From positions 372,001-436,000 of the forward strand of contig JAIOOU010000003.1 of NCBI GenBank assembly GCA_021414245.1: a DNA stretch of 64,000 nt, in the 5' to 3' direction. Below, one piece after another: positions 17,609 through 26,165 of the stretch. The position numbers and the translations under genes are program-made. Position 1 is the stretch's first letter; each line of letters begins with the position of its first letter. This stretch comes from Chloroflexota bacterium (GTDB lineage: Bacteria > Chloroflexota > Anaerolineae > Anaerolineales > Villigracilaceae). The notes below the pieces were generated by a model. That model was given only the letters and a program-made list of their open reading frames with translations, was not told the DNA's origin and made no database searches.

Positions 17609-19730
17609 TTTTCAACTCCTCCTTCGATCTGGTTTCGCGGTTGAACAGAGCCACAAATCCGATCAGAATGATGACGGTAATGATGTTGACTATGGCCGAA
17701 GCGGAGAATTGTCCGTTAAAGGGGCCGGACGGGTTAAATAAGTTGTACGAAAGCAATGCCAGCGTGCTGGATTGCTGTTTCCAGTATTGAAAAGCCCACA
17801 GTAAATAGAATTGGTTGAAGGCGAAAATCGCCCGAATGATCAAGGCGGGCAGCAGCAAAGGCATGAGGAGCGGCAGGGTGATATACCTGAACGTTTCCCA
17901 GATCGTTGCCCCGTCGATTGCGGCCGCTTCGAATACATCCGTGGGGATCATTTTTAAACCTGCGCTGGATGCAAGCATGATCAATGGGAAACCATACCAG
18001 ATCGCTGGAATTAAAAGTACGAAGAACCATAAATTCGGGGTTCTCTCCCAGCCGATCAAAAAGTTAAATGGGAAGCCTGCCCCGTATTTTTGCGCGGCGA
18101 GGGCAAGGAAACCCACATCCGGGACGAAAATATTCAACCAAAGCAGGGCGCCGATCAATTCCGGGATCGCCCAAGGCAGGATAAAGATGGCCTGCCAGAA
18201 TTTTCCAAAGCGAACCCCCTTTTGATGAAGCAGCAGGGCAAGTCCGAGGCCGAGTGTGGTTTGCAGGGCAATGGAGACGGAAGCCCAGATGATATTGAAG
18301 ACCAGGACTCCGCTTCCGGTAATAAAGTCGAAAACAGGCCCATAACTGGCGAGGCCCGTAAATTGGACTTTGTTTGAATCAAATGGAAATTCCGGTTGAA
18401 TGGCCGCAATTTGACCGGTAATCCCCCCAAGGAACTCACGCCAGATCCCGCCCTGGAAGCCATCCCGAATGGATAGTCTATTGAAATCGGTCACGGAGAC
18501 TGCTAGCTGAAAAATGAAAGGCAGCAGGGTCAACAGGGTGAAGGCAATCAGTCCCGGGATGAGCCAGGGGATGGCCTGCCGGGTTTCCCTTGGATTGTAT
18601 TTTATTTTTTCACGGGATTTCCGGTCCTTCCACCATTCCATCCCGTTCAGCCAGACCTGCCGGATCCCCTGACTTGCGGAAAATGAAAGCGGAACAGTCA
18701 GCATGAGAATGTATTGCGGCCATTTGGTGGGCCAAACGAGCAGAAACAAAAATGCAATGGCAAGCCAGAACGCAAAGACTCTTTGCTTTTTCCATAGGTG
18801 ACGGATGCCGAAAATGGCAAAGAGTGTAATAAAGAAATCAGGTGCGACCAGGAAAACTCCCGGGTGCCATTGGGTGGGCGACATGGTGACCCATACGAAA
18901 GGCTGCCAGATCGGATAGTCCGCATTTTTGACTTCGCTGGCACCGGTGGAGTAGCCAGCGTGATATAGGACCGATTCTTTCAGTCTTTCGATCGGGGCCG
19001 GCCAAAGATAGGGATCGGTGGCGAAAAAGACGAGGATGGAGAAAATTCCCCATAAAAGCGCCTGGGTATAAAATGGGCGCAGGTTTCCTTTTTGTTTTTC
19101 ATCCCAAAACCAGTCAATAAGAATGGCGACGGCCACCAGACAATACAGGTATTTTGAAGCGGCGGTCAGGCCCAGGAATACAGCCGAGGCGACCAGCCAG
19201 TTTGTTCTTGCCTTCCCTTTTTTGCTTTGAACATAAGCAAGGACTGTCACGAGACTTGTCAGGGCTGGCAGGGCCTCCAGCATGACCTGCGAGACGTATT
19301 TGATCGTGAAGGTGTGCGTGGCCAGTAACAATCCCGCCAGCGGGTCGAATATGGCGAGCAAAAAAACGGTCAATGTGCCAAAGATGGCGTTGATGGTCCT
19401 GGCTGGCGTGAGCAGGGCGCGCGGCAGGTGACTGTTGGGTCCTGCTGTGGTGGCTGCGTCGGGAGTCAGCGCCTCTTCCGGAGTGGACAACAGGCTCAGC
19501 CCCATTACGATCTTTGCAAGCGGGGGATGTTCGGGGCGGTAGTTTGTTTCGAGAAAGCCGGACCAGTCCGAGGTCCGGATCAGATGCGCATATTCCTGGC
19601 TTGCACGCAGGTAATCATCCTCGTCAAAGTCAATCGAAAGCATGGATACGGCGCGGGCACGTACCATCCAGCCGGCAAAAACCACAAACGCGATCGCAAG
19701 GATATAAAGTGGGGTTTTGAATCGGGTCAT
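17601..19730 (-). CDS. Fusion of PMT/GT39-like glycosyltransferase and MalF-type ABC permease
   Basis: 709 residues in one uninterrupted frame. The ATG at 19730 follows GGAGG with 8-base spacing; an in-frame TTG lies 15 bases earlier. Residues 1-370 look like a multi-pass PMT/ArnT-like glycosyltransferase: an early acidic pair in SIDFDEDDYLRA, then NYRPEHPPLAK, then about eight membrane helices ending near LVWPTKWPQYILML. Residues 385-703 are a CUT1 permease (PWLIPGLIAFTLL..., EAA loop FEAAAIDGATIWETFRYITL). Its partner permease is the next gene. No frameshift is needed, so a natural fusion is the simplest reading; assembly chimerism is unlikely but should be tested. A function joining transport with lipid-linked sugar transfer is inference. 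Confidence 0.8.
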   Translation of the reverse strand: MTRFKTPLYILAIAFVVFAGWMVRARAVSMLSIDFDEDDYLRASQEYAHLIRTSDWSGFLETNYRPEHPPLAKIVMGLSLLSTPEEALTPDAATTAGPNSHLPRALLTPARTINAIFGTLTVFLLAIFDPLAGLLLATHTFTIKYVSQVMLEALPALTSLVTVLAYVQSKKGKARTNWLVASAVFLGLTAASKYLYCLVAVAILIDWFWDEKQKGNLRPFYTQALLWGIFSILVFFATDPYLWPAPIERLKESVLYHAGYSTGASEVKNADYPIWQPFVWVTMSPTQWHPGVFLVAPDFFITLFAIFGIRHLWKKQRVFAFWLAIAFLFLLVWPTKWPQYILMLTVPLSFSASQGIRQVWLNGMEWWKDRKSREKIKYNPRETRQAIPWLIPGLIAFTLLTLLPFIFQLAVSVTDFNRLSIRDGFQGGIWREFLGGITGQIAAIQPEFPFDSNKVQFTGLASYGPVFDFITGSGVLVFNIIWASVSIALQTTLGLGLALLLHQKGVRFGKFWQAIFILPWAIPELIGALLWLNIFVPDVGFLALAAQKYGAGFPFNFLIGWERTPNLWFFVLLIPAIWYGFPLIMLASSAGLKMIPTDVFEAAAIDGATIWETFRYITLPLLMPLLLPALIIRAIFAFNQFYLLWAFQYWKQQSSTLALLSYNLFNPSGPFNGQFSASAIVNIITVIILIGFVALFNRETRSKEELKNA

Positions 19731-19747
19731 GCTCGATGCCTCCAATG

Positions 19748-19774
19748 AAAAAGTGGCGGCCTGAAAGCCGCCAC
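19748..19774 (-). terminator. Intrinsic terminator of prfA
   Basis: On the minus strand GTGGCGGC, loop TTTCAG, GCCGCCAC, then TTTTT. It lies 10 bases after the prfA stop and just before the fusion gene, so prfA is transcribed apart from the permease-prmC-tsaC genes downstream. Confidence 0.85.
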
Positions 19775-19783
19775 CTCAATTAA

Positions 19784-20860
19784 CTATTCGTCATCGTCGA
19801 CGCCTGTCGCAGCCAGGCGTTCTGACTCATCCTGGGTGGAGAGCTGGTCGATAAATTGGTCGATCGCTCCATCCATGACGACCGGCAGGTTGTAACTGGA
19901 ATACCCGATACGGTGGTCCGTGACTCGGCTTTGCGGGTAATTATAGGTGCGGATCTTTTCCGAGCGTTCGCCGGTGCCGACCTGTGAACGACGGTCGGCC
20001 TCCAGTTCCGCGCGCCGTTTCTGTTCCTCGATCTCGTACAATCGCGCGCGCAGAATGCTGAGGGCACGCAGTTTGTTCTGCAGCTGCGAGCGTTCATCCT
20101 GGCAGGTTACGATCATGCCGGTTGGTTTGTGATACAGGCGTACGGCAGTCGAGTTCTTCTGCACGTTCTGGCCGCCTGCGCCGGAGGAACGATAGACCTC
20201 GATCACAATGTCGCTTTCAGGGATGTCCACTTCCACATCGTCCACTTCAGCCAGTACGGTCACGGTGGCTGTCGAAGTATGAATGCGCCCCTGCGATTCG
20301 GTGGCGGGTACACGCTGGACGCGATGCACGCCCGATTCATATTTCAATCGCGAGTACGCACCCTTGCCCTTGACTTCAAAGATCACTTCCTTGTAACCGC
20401 CCACGCCGATGGCGCTTTCTGACATCAGCTCGACCTTCCAGCGTTTGCCTTCCACATAGCGTGTGTACATGCGGAACAGATCCGCTGCAAAGATGGCGGC
20501 TTCGTCGCCGCCGGCACCGGCCCGAATTTCGAAGATGACATTCCGGTCGTCGCGCGGGTCCTTGGGGACCAGCATGCCGCGGATCTCCTTTTCGAGGACT
20601 TCGATCTTCGGACCGAGTTCATCCACGTCCGCCTTGGCTAATGAGACCAGCTCCGCATCCTTTTCGGAGATAATGAGAGCCTTGGCCTCCTCAAGGCTTT
20701 TGAGTGCCTGGCGGTACTCGCGGACCTTGGCGTAAATGGGCTCCAGCTCCACGCGCTCCTTGTTGATCTCACCGGCGCGTTGATAGTCGCTGCCCACTTC
20801 GAGCAGTTCGGCTCCCAGTTGTTCATATCGTTCTTCAATTGCCTGTAATTTGTCGAGCAT
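19784..20860 (-). CDS. prfA: Peptide chain release factor 1
   Basis: 358 residues, normal RF1 length. It reads UAA and UAG and triggers peptide release. The stop-codon recognition motif reads PAT in VQRVPATESQGRIHTST, which marks RF1 rather than RF2, and the catalytic GGQ is in SSGAGGQNVQKNSTAVRL. The N-terminal part is helical. PrmC (15900-16757) should methylate the GGQ glutamine. A terminator follows directly. Confidence 0.97.
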   Translation of the reverse strand: MLDKLQAIEERYEQLGAELLEVGSDYQRAGEINKERVELEPIYAKVREYRQALKSLEEAKALIISEKDAELVSLAKADVDELGPKIEVLEKEIRGMLVPKDPRDDRNVIFEIRAGAGGDEAAIFAADLFRMYTRYVEGKRWKVELMSESAIGVGGYKEVIFEVKGKGAYSRLKYESGVHRVQRVPATESQGRIHTSTATVTVLAEVDDVEVDIPESDIVIEVYRSSGAGGQNVQKNSTAVRLYHKPTGMIVTCQDERSQLQNKLRALSILRARLYEIEEQKRRAELEADRRSQVGTGERSEKIRTYNYPQSRVTDHRIGYSSYNLPVVMDGAIDQFIDQLSTQDESERLAATGVDDDE

Positions 20861-20918
20861 ATCCTGTCCATTGTGGGTACGGGCGGGAACGAATCTCCCG
20901 CCATGCGGTTACGAAATA

Positions 20919-20943
20919 AAGCGCGGCTGACTGCCGCGCGGGC
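20919..20943 (-). terminator. Hairpin downstream of the uvrC operon
   Basis: On the minus strand CGCGCGGC, loop AGTCA, GCCGCGC, then TTTATTTC. It follows the small membrane protein gene and precedes prfA. The T-run is interrupted, so termination may be weak. Confidence 0.45.
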
Positions 20944-20971
20944 GAAATTATAACATTTCAGGTCCAGCCGG

Positions 20972-21112
20972 TTAAAACTTTGAAACTGCGGAGAGCACCA
21001 TGGAGAGGATCAAAATGATCGCGAAGATCGCAAAGAGGACCTGGGCCGATCGCCTGCCTCCGTTCTCAACGGGTTTGGATTGTTTTTTGGTTTTTGAATT
21101 CTTTCCTGCCAT
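20972..21112 (-). CDS. 46-aa single-pass membrane protein
   Basis: A short frame from the ATG at 21112 to a TAA ending at 20972. The protein has a basic N-terminal tail (MAGKNSKTKKQSKPVENGG) and one hydrophobic helix (about residues 25-42, VLFAIFAIILILSMVLSA). It starts 8 bases after the stop of the CheY-like gene, so it is probably the third gene of the uvrC operon. The topology recalls small SecE/SecG-like or modulator proteins, but I do not recognise the family. Confidence 0.6.
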   Translation of the reverse strand: MAGKNSKTKKQSKPVENGGRRSAQVLFAIFAIILILSMVLSAVSKF

Positions 21113-21120
21113 CTTTCCAC

Positions 21121-21501
21121 TCACTTTGCTATATGTTTGTAAAAGGCCTGGGACATCACCTTTTCCAGTTCTTCAATTGTAACAGGCTTCATGACATACC
21201 CGTCCGCGCCCAGCAGCATGGCCTTGTCCACGGTCACGTCAGCCGCCTCGGAGGATAACATGATGACTGGCAGGTCCTTCCATTCCTTGCGGCGGCGCAG
21301 AAACTCCAACATGTCCAGTCCGCTGACCTCGGGCATGTTGATGTCCAGGATCATCAGGTCGGGCTTCCCGCCGGCCAGCAGGGCCTGGGCGGCAAGGCGG
21401 GGATGAAAGAAATGTTGTGTTTCGCAATCCAGCAGCTTCAGCATCAAGCTGACAGCCAGTCCCATTTCCGCATCATCGTCAACGATCCAGACCACTTTCA
21501 T
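21121..21501 (-). CDS. CheY-like response regulator
   Basis: 126 residues, a single receiver with WIVDDDAEMG, acceptor Asp in LMILDINMPEVSG, Ser in MLSSEAAD and Lys in VMKPVTI. It has no output domain. The start overlaps the uvrC stop by 4 bases. The reason for pairing with a DNA-repair nuclease is unclear; no kinase is adjacent. Confidence 0.88.
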   Translation of the reverse strand: MKVVWIVDDDAEMGLAVSLMLKLLDCETQHFFHPRLAAQALLAGGKPDLMILDINMPEVSGLDMLEFLRRRKEWKDLPVIMLSSEAADVTVDKAMLLGADGYVMKPVTIEELEKVMSQAFYKHIAK

Positions 21502-23369
21502 TCGAGGTGTGCCTTAATGCTTTCCGCCGCAGGTCCGGTCATGCCCTTCACTGCGGACAATTCTTCAAGGGAGGCTTCCTTAATCTTATCCATAGAACCG
21601 AAATGTTTCAAGAGGGCTTTTCTGCGGGTCGGGCCGATGCCGGGGATGGAATCCAGCTGCGAAGCCAGCCCTTGTTTGGACCGTCTCGCACGATGGGCGG
21701 TGATCCCGTAGCGATGGGCTTCATCGCGGATCCGTTGCACCAGATACAAACCCTGCGAGTGCCGCGGCAGAATCAAAGGCTGGCTGTTATGCGGAAAGAA
21801 AATCTCCTCTTCCTGTTTTGCGAGGCCCACCACCGGCACCTTATCGAAAAGATCGAATTGTTCAAGAACCTTGACCACACGTCCCAGCTGACCCTTGCCG
21901 CCGTCGATGATAATCAGATCGGGGAGGAAGGAAAAAGACGCATCCGGCTTGGACCCCGGTCCTGATTTGGTTTCCTGTGAGCCCTTCCATCTTCTGAATC
22001 GACGCGTGAGCATTTGCTCCATCGAGGCAAAGTCATCAGGCGAGCCGATGCTCGTGCTGTCGATATTGAATTTCCGGTACAGTCCCTTGGACGGCACGCC
22101 CTGTTCGAAGACGATCATGGCGCCCACCGTGGCCACGCCCTGGGTGTGGCTGACATCATAACATTCGATGCGATTGGGCGGTACGGGCAGTTTCAAAGCC
22201 GCCTGCAGTTCGCCAAGCGCCTGTTCCTGTTTGTGGGCATCCGCCTGCCATTGGGCGCGCAGCGACTGCAGGGTCTCGGATGCATTTTCCGCGGCCATTT
22301 TCACGAGGTCATGCGGCTGGCCGTCCTTGGGAACGAAAAGTTCCACTTTCTTCCCGCCGCGTTTGGAACGCAGCCATTGTGCAATGATCTTTGCCTCTTC
22401 GATCTCTTCGGGAATCATGACCTGTTCCGGAATGTTGGCGGCTTCGGTATAAAATTGTTTAACGAACTCCGACATGACCTCCTGGTCGGCTGTATCCTCT
22501 GTTCCTTCGAGGATAAAGTATTCCCGCCCGATCAACTTTCCGCCGCGGATGAAAAAGATCTGCACGCAGGCTTCCCCGTCCGTGCGCGCCATTGCCAGGA
22601 CATCCGAGTCGAGATAATCCGTTGCGAAGACGATCTTCTGCCGTTCAATGATGAATTGCAGGGCCTTCAACTGGTCGCGCAGGGCGGCGGCTTTTTCAAA
22701 GCGCATCTCGTCCGCCGCTTTTTGCATTTGGTCCTGCAAATGGGTCAGCACGCCTTCACTGTGACCGGCAAGAAAATCCATCATGTCGGTGATCATCTGC
22801 CGATAGCCCGTCTGATCAGCGGCTCCGATGCAGGGGGCGATGCACAACTTGATGTCGTAATACAGACAGGCGCGCTTGTCGAGACCGGTGATCTCGCGGT
22901 CGCAGGTAAGATAGGGAAAGATCTTGCGCAGCACATCCAGGGTTTGGTAAACAGCCCAGGCCGAGGTATAGGGACCGAAGTAACGCGAACCATCCTCGTC
23001 CATCTGGCGGGTCACGGTCACATGCGGGAAGGGCTCATTCCAGTGGATCTTAATGTAAGGATAGCGTTTGTCATCCTTGAGGCGGATGTTGTATTTGGGA
23101 CGGTGTTTCTTGATCAGGTTCATCTCGAGGATGAGCGCCTCGAGTTCGGAACCCACCACGATCCATTCGATATCCACGATCTCGCGCACGAGACGGCGGG
23201 TCTTGGCATCGTGACTGGAATCGGAATGGAAGTACGACCTTACACGGTTCTTCAGGCTGATGGCCTTGCCGACGTAAATGATCGTCCCCTCGGCATTATG
23301 ATAGATATAACAGCCCGGTTTGGCGGGCAGGGTGGCAAGAATACCCTGGATTTTCTCGGTGAGTTCCAT
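21498..23369 (-). CDS. uvrC: Excinuclease ABC subunit C
   Basis: 623 residues. UvrC makes both cuts around a lesion in nucleotide-excision repair. The N-terminal GIY-YIG nuclease (KPGCYIYHN, IIYVGKA) makes the 3' incision; a UVR motif lies near MRFEKAAALRDQL; the C-terminal RNase H-like domain (ECYDVSHTQG, LIIIDGGKGQ) makes the 5' incision; and helix-hairpin-helix motifs (LDSIPGIGPTRRKALL, AVKGMTGPAAE) end the protein. A row of Cys residues lies near CDREITGLDKRACLYYDIKL. Confidence 0.97.
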   Translation of the reverse strand: MELTEKIQGILATLPAKPGCYIYHNAEGTIIYVGKAISLKNRVRSYFHSDSSHDAKTRRLVREIVDIEWIVVGSELEALILEMNLIKKHRPKYNIRLKDDKRYPYIKIHWNEPFPHVTVTRQMDEDGSRYFGPYTSAWAVYQTLDVLRKIFPYLTCDREITGLDKRACLYYDIKLCIAPCIGAADQTGYRQMITDMMDFLAGHSEGVLTHLQDQMQKAADEMRFEKAAALRDQLKALQFIIERQKIVFATDYLDSDVLAMARTDGEACVQIFFIRGGKLIGREYFILEGTEDTADQEVMSEFVKQFYTEAANIPEQVMIPEEIEEAKIIAQWLRSKRGGKKVELFVPKDGQPHDLVKMAAENASETLQSLRAQWQADAHKQEQALGELQAALKLPVPPNRIECYDVSHTQGVATVGAMIVFEQGVPSKGLYRKFNIDSTSIGSPDDFASMEQMLTRRFRRWKGSQETKSGPGSKPDASFSFLPDLIIIDGGKGQLGRVVKVLEQFDLFDKVPVVGLAKQEEEIFFPHNSQPLILPRHSQGLYLVQRIRDEAHRYGITAHRARRSKQGLASQLDSIPGIGPTRRKALLKHFGSMDKIKEASLEELSAVKGMTGPAAESIKAHLE

Positions 23370-23438
23370 CGGCGCTATTATAAATTAGAAATTCAGGCGC
23401 ACCCTTTGAGGCAAACCGGCTTGAACCTTCCCCGGTGC

Positions 23439-23466
23439 TTGACTTTTTTTGTTTTGCATATACAAT
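23439..23466 (+). promoter_or_regulatory. Sigma-70-like promoter for the Yip1-family gene
   Basis: TTGACT at 23439-23444, a 16-base T-rich spacer and TACAAT at 23461-23466. The gene starts 35 bases later behind a strong AAGGAGA ribosome site. Confidence 0.6.
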
Positions 23467-23501
23467 GACTCTACACCAATTCACAACAAGGAGATTACCC
23501 T

Positions 23502-24263
23502 ATGAGCCAGTTAGACAATACGCCGATCATGCCTTCTTTCTCCGGAAAGCCAGGTCCCGCCGGTTGGATCCAGGTTTGGATCAAGGCGGTTACCCAACCC
23601 AAAGAGCAGACTTTTGTGGACATCAGCGAAAGCCCCGAAATGAGTGCGAAGACGGCTTATCTTTGGGTCTTCCTCGCCGGAACGATCTCGGGAGTCATCC
23701 AGGCTTTCGCGTCCACGATCCGCATTGCAATGGGACTTGGCTCCCAATTCCAGATTCCGGGCATGGAACAGTATATTCCTCAGTCCACCGGAGCGGGCGG
23801 GAGTGTTGGAGTTACATTGGTCACTGGACTTTGCGCATCCCCGCTGGCAGGCCTGTTCTCGGTGATCTTCTTTGCATTATTCATCGCGATCATTCAGTGG
23901 ATCGCCAAGATGTTTGGTGGCACCGGAACCTACGATAAATTGCTGTATGCCATCGCGGCGATCACAGTTCCGTTTACGATTGTCTCATCCCTTTTTGTGT
24001 TCTTAAGCCTGATCCCCTTTGTAGGGATATGTATGAGCGGGATCTCGATCCTCCTGAGCATTTACGTGCTGGTACTCCAGGTAATGGCTGTTAAAGGGGT
24101 TAATCGTTTCGGCTGGGGCCAGGCGGCCGGCTCAGTTCTCCTGCCCGGTTGTGTGGTTTTTCTGCTGTGTGCCTGTGTGGTCTTTGGAGGCTTGATGTTG
24201 TTGGGTCCGGCGGTTAGCAAGGTCTTTAACGGCATCAACCAAAGCCTTCAGAGCGTTCCGTAA
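23502..24263 (+). CDS. Yip1-family multi-pass membrane protein
   Basis: 253 residues. A soluble N-terminus (about 45 residues, Pro-rich) precedes five or six hydrophobic helices with the TAYLWVFLAG and YAIAAITVPFTI segments typical of Yip1/YIF1-like bacterial proteins. The biochemical role is not known. It is a single-gene unit with its own promoter and terminator. Confidence 0.65.
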   Translation: MSQLDNTPIMPSFSGKPGPAGWIQVWIKAVTQPKEQTFVDISESPEMSAKTAYLWVFLAGTISGVIQAFASTIRIAMGLGSQFQIPGMEQYIPQSTGAGGSVGVTLVTGLCASPLAGLFSVIFFALFIAIIQWIAKMFGGTGTYDKLLYAIAAITVPFTIVSSLFVFLSLIPFVGICMSGISILLSIYVLVLQVMAVKGVNRFGWGQAAGSVLLPGCVVFLLCACVVFGGLMLLGPAVSKVFNGINQSLQSVP

Positions 24264-24282
24264 ATATTGAAACCTTATTAAT

Positions 24283-24318
24283 AAACAGCCGCCTCTCGAA
24301 AAGAGAGGCGGCTGTTTA
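24283..24318. terminator. Bidirectional terminator
   Basis: A near-perfect stem AAACAGCCGCCTCTC / GAGAGGCGGCTGTTT around a short A-rich loop, with T-rich flanks on both sides. It lies between convergent genes and can end both. Confidence 0.85.
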
Positions 24319-24333
24319 TATTTTGCAATCCGA

Positions 24334-25407
24334 TTATGCAGGTAATTCAATGATAAAAACCGTACCCTGGCCAGGTTCACTTTGCACTTCGATCCTGCCT
24401 TGATGGGCAAGGATCAATTGCCGGGCGATGGCCAGTCCCAGGCCGCTGTTCGTGCGCTCGGTGCGGGATTTGTCTCCACGCCAGAATCGGTCAAAGATGA
24501 AGGGCAGGTCCTCCGCGGGAATGCCTGCTCCGGTGTCCCGAACTTCGATTCGGACGCCGTCTTCAATGGATTCCGTTGCGAGGGAGATTGAACCGCCTTT
24601 TGGAGTGTGCCGAATGGAGTTGGAGATCAAATTTGAGAGCACCTGGTTCAGGCGGTCGTAGTCCGCGGTGATTTCCAGGGGTTGATCCGGGATGCTGGTT
24701 TTCAGGTCAATGTCCAAAGAGGCGGCTTGGGCAGAGAAACTTGAAGCGAGATCCTGCATCAGATCGGCCAGCAGGAAACGGGTGGGATGAAGCGGGAGTT
24801 GTCCTGCTTCCGCAAGGGAAAGAGTCTGCAGGTCATTGACGAGCCGGGCAAGCAGCCTGGTCTCTTCCAGTGTGTTGTTGAGATTTTCCGGCGTGGCTTC
24901 ATAGACTCCGTCCAGCATGCCCTCCAGGTTGCCCTGGATGATGTGCAGCGGCGTGCGCAGTTCGTGCGCGATGTCGGAAGTCAGATTACGACGCTGCTGA
25001 TCGGATCGTTCCAGTTCGCCGACCATGTTATTGAAGCGGCTGAACAATTCGCTGAACATGTCCGAATTGTTTGCCGGTACACGCGCAGACAGGTCACCCT
25101 CTGCAATGGAGTCGATTGCGTTGAATATCTGCTCCAGCGGTTTGCCAAAACGGATGTATAACCTGATGATCGTGAAGAAGGCCAACAGAATTACGGCCAC
25201 CGGGGCGCCGCACAACAGCAGCCAGATATTTCGAACCCCGGCGTACTCTGAAAACGCCCAATAGAGGATGGCGGCGGTGCCGCCGATAAACAGGAGGGCG
25301 AAACCGAAAAAGAAAATCGCAAACGGGAAGAATCGACGGCGACCCCCGCGCCTGCGAAATTGGAAGTGGGGCGGCCGCATGTGGGGGGTTTTGTGTTCGT
25401 GCTGCAT
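24334..25407 (-). CDS. HAMP-type sensor histidine kinase, no large sensor domain
   Basis: 357 residues. Two membrane helices (about 26-55 and 61-82) are joined by a very short loop, so it probably senses within the membrane. A HAMP domain follows (RFGKPLEQIFNAIDSIAEGD), then HisKA with TSDIAHELRTPLHI, and HATPase (NLISNSIRHTP, VRDTGAGIP, GLGLAIARQ). The N-terminal tail is rich in Arg and His. It lies 2 bases after the response-regulator gene, its cognate partner; the layout resembles BaeSR/CssRS-like envelope-stress systems. Confidence 0.92.
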   Translation of the reverse strand: MQHEHKTPHMRPPHFQFRRRGGRRRFFPFAIFFFGFALLFIGGTAAILYWAFSEYAGVRNIWLLLCGAPVAVILLAFFTIIRLYIRFGKPLEQIFNAIDSIAEGDLSARVPANNSDMFSELFSRFNNMVGELERSDQQRRNLTSDIAHELRTPLHIIQGNLEGMLDGVYEATPENLNNTLEETRLLARLVNDLQTLSLAEAGQLPLHPTRFLLADLMQDLASSFSAQAASLDIDLKTSIPDQPLEITADYDRLNQVLSNLISNSIRHTPKGGSISLATESIEDGVRIEVRDTGAGIPAEDLPFIFDRFWRGDKSRTERTNSGLGLAIARQLILAHQGRIEVQSEPGQGTVFIIELPA

Positions 25408-25409
25408 GA

Positions 25410-26087
25410 CTATTTCTGTTCCACGAAACGATACCCGATGCCATACACGGTTTCAATGGAGGGGCTGTTCGAATCCGCTTCCAGTTTTTTGCGGAGATTT
25501 TTGACGTGCGAATCCACGCTGCGGTCGATGGCGGAGGCATTGCCATGCATATCCTCCAGCAATTGCTCGCGCGTGAGGGTCTGTCCGAGATGACCGGCGA
25601 GCAAAGTCAATAATTTAAATTCATTGGGTGTTAGTTGAACCGGCCTGCCATTGAGTGTAACCAGATATTTTTGTGTATCGATCTCCAGAGAGCCTGTTCG
25701 AATGATGGCAGGCAGCCTGACTTCGCCGTGAATTCTGCGCAGCATCGCGCGGACCCGCGCCACCAGCGCGCGCGGTGAAAATGGCTTGGTAATGTAATCG
25801 TCCGCACCGATCTCGAGGCCCATGATCTGATCGACCTCCTCAGCCAGCGCAGTCAGCATGATGATGGGCACGTCGCTTTCGCGGCGCAGAATTTTGCAGA
25901 CCTCGCGCCCATCCAGCACGGGAAGCATGAGATCCAGGACGATCAGGTCCGGTTTTTCGCGGCGGGCAACGATCAGTGCGGACTGGCCATCCGCGGCGGT
26001 GACAACGCGGTAGCCGTTCTTTTCCAGATAGTCCCGTGCCAGCCGCACGATCTTGGGTTCATCGTCCACAATGAGAATGGTGTTCAT
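25410..26087 (-). CDS. OmpR-family response regulator
   Basis: 225 residues: receiver (LIVDDEPKIVRLA, Asp in LIVLDLMLPVLDG, Lys in ITKPFSPRAL) and a C-terminal winged helix (QLTPNEFKLLTLLAGH, SVDSHVKNLRKKLE, TVYGIGYRF). It is the cognate partner of the kinase that follows. A 37-bp element upstream of both 26166-26624 and 26742-27722 is a candidate binding site. Confidence 0.93.
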   Translation of the reverse strand: MNTILIVDDEPKIVRLARDYLEKNGYRVVTAADGQSALIVARREKPDLIVLDLMLPVLDGREVCKILRRESDVPIIMLTALAEEVDQIMGLEIGADDYITKPFSPRALVARVRAMLRRIHGEVRLPAIIRTGSLEIDTQKYLVTLNGRPVQLTPNEFKLLTLLAGHLGQTLTREQLLEDMHGNASAIDRSVDSHVKNLRKKLEADSNSPSIETVYGIGYRFVEQK

Positions 26088-26128
26088 AATGGGAGTATAA
26101 GGGATTCGATGTGAATCTTGAAGGATGA

Positions 26129-26159
26129 AATCTGGCGGCGGAACTCCGCCGCCAGATTG
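26129..26159 (-). terminator. Hairpin between the His-rich gene and the regulator
   Basis: A perfect stem (AATCTGGCGGCGGA with its complement) around ACT/AGT. The T-run is short, so it may attenuate rather than fully stop transcription into the regulator-kinase pair. Confidence 0.5.
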
Positions 26160-26165
26160 TCAAGA

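Noticed and set aside
22014-23468. Long plus-strand open frame of 484 codons
   Set aside because: It is the antisense shadow of uvrC, which has full domain support; the shadow has no recognisable domain.
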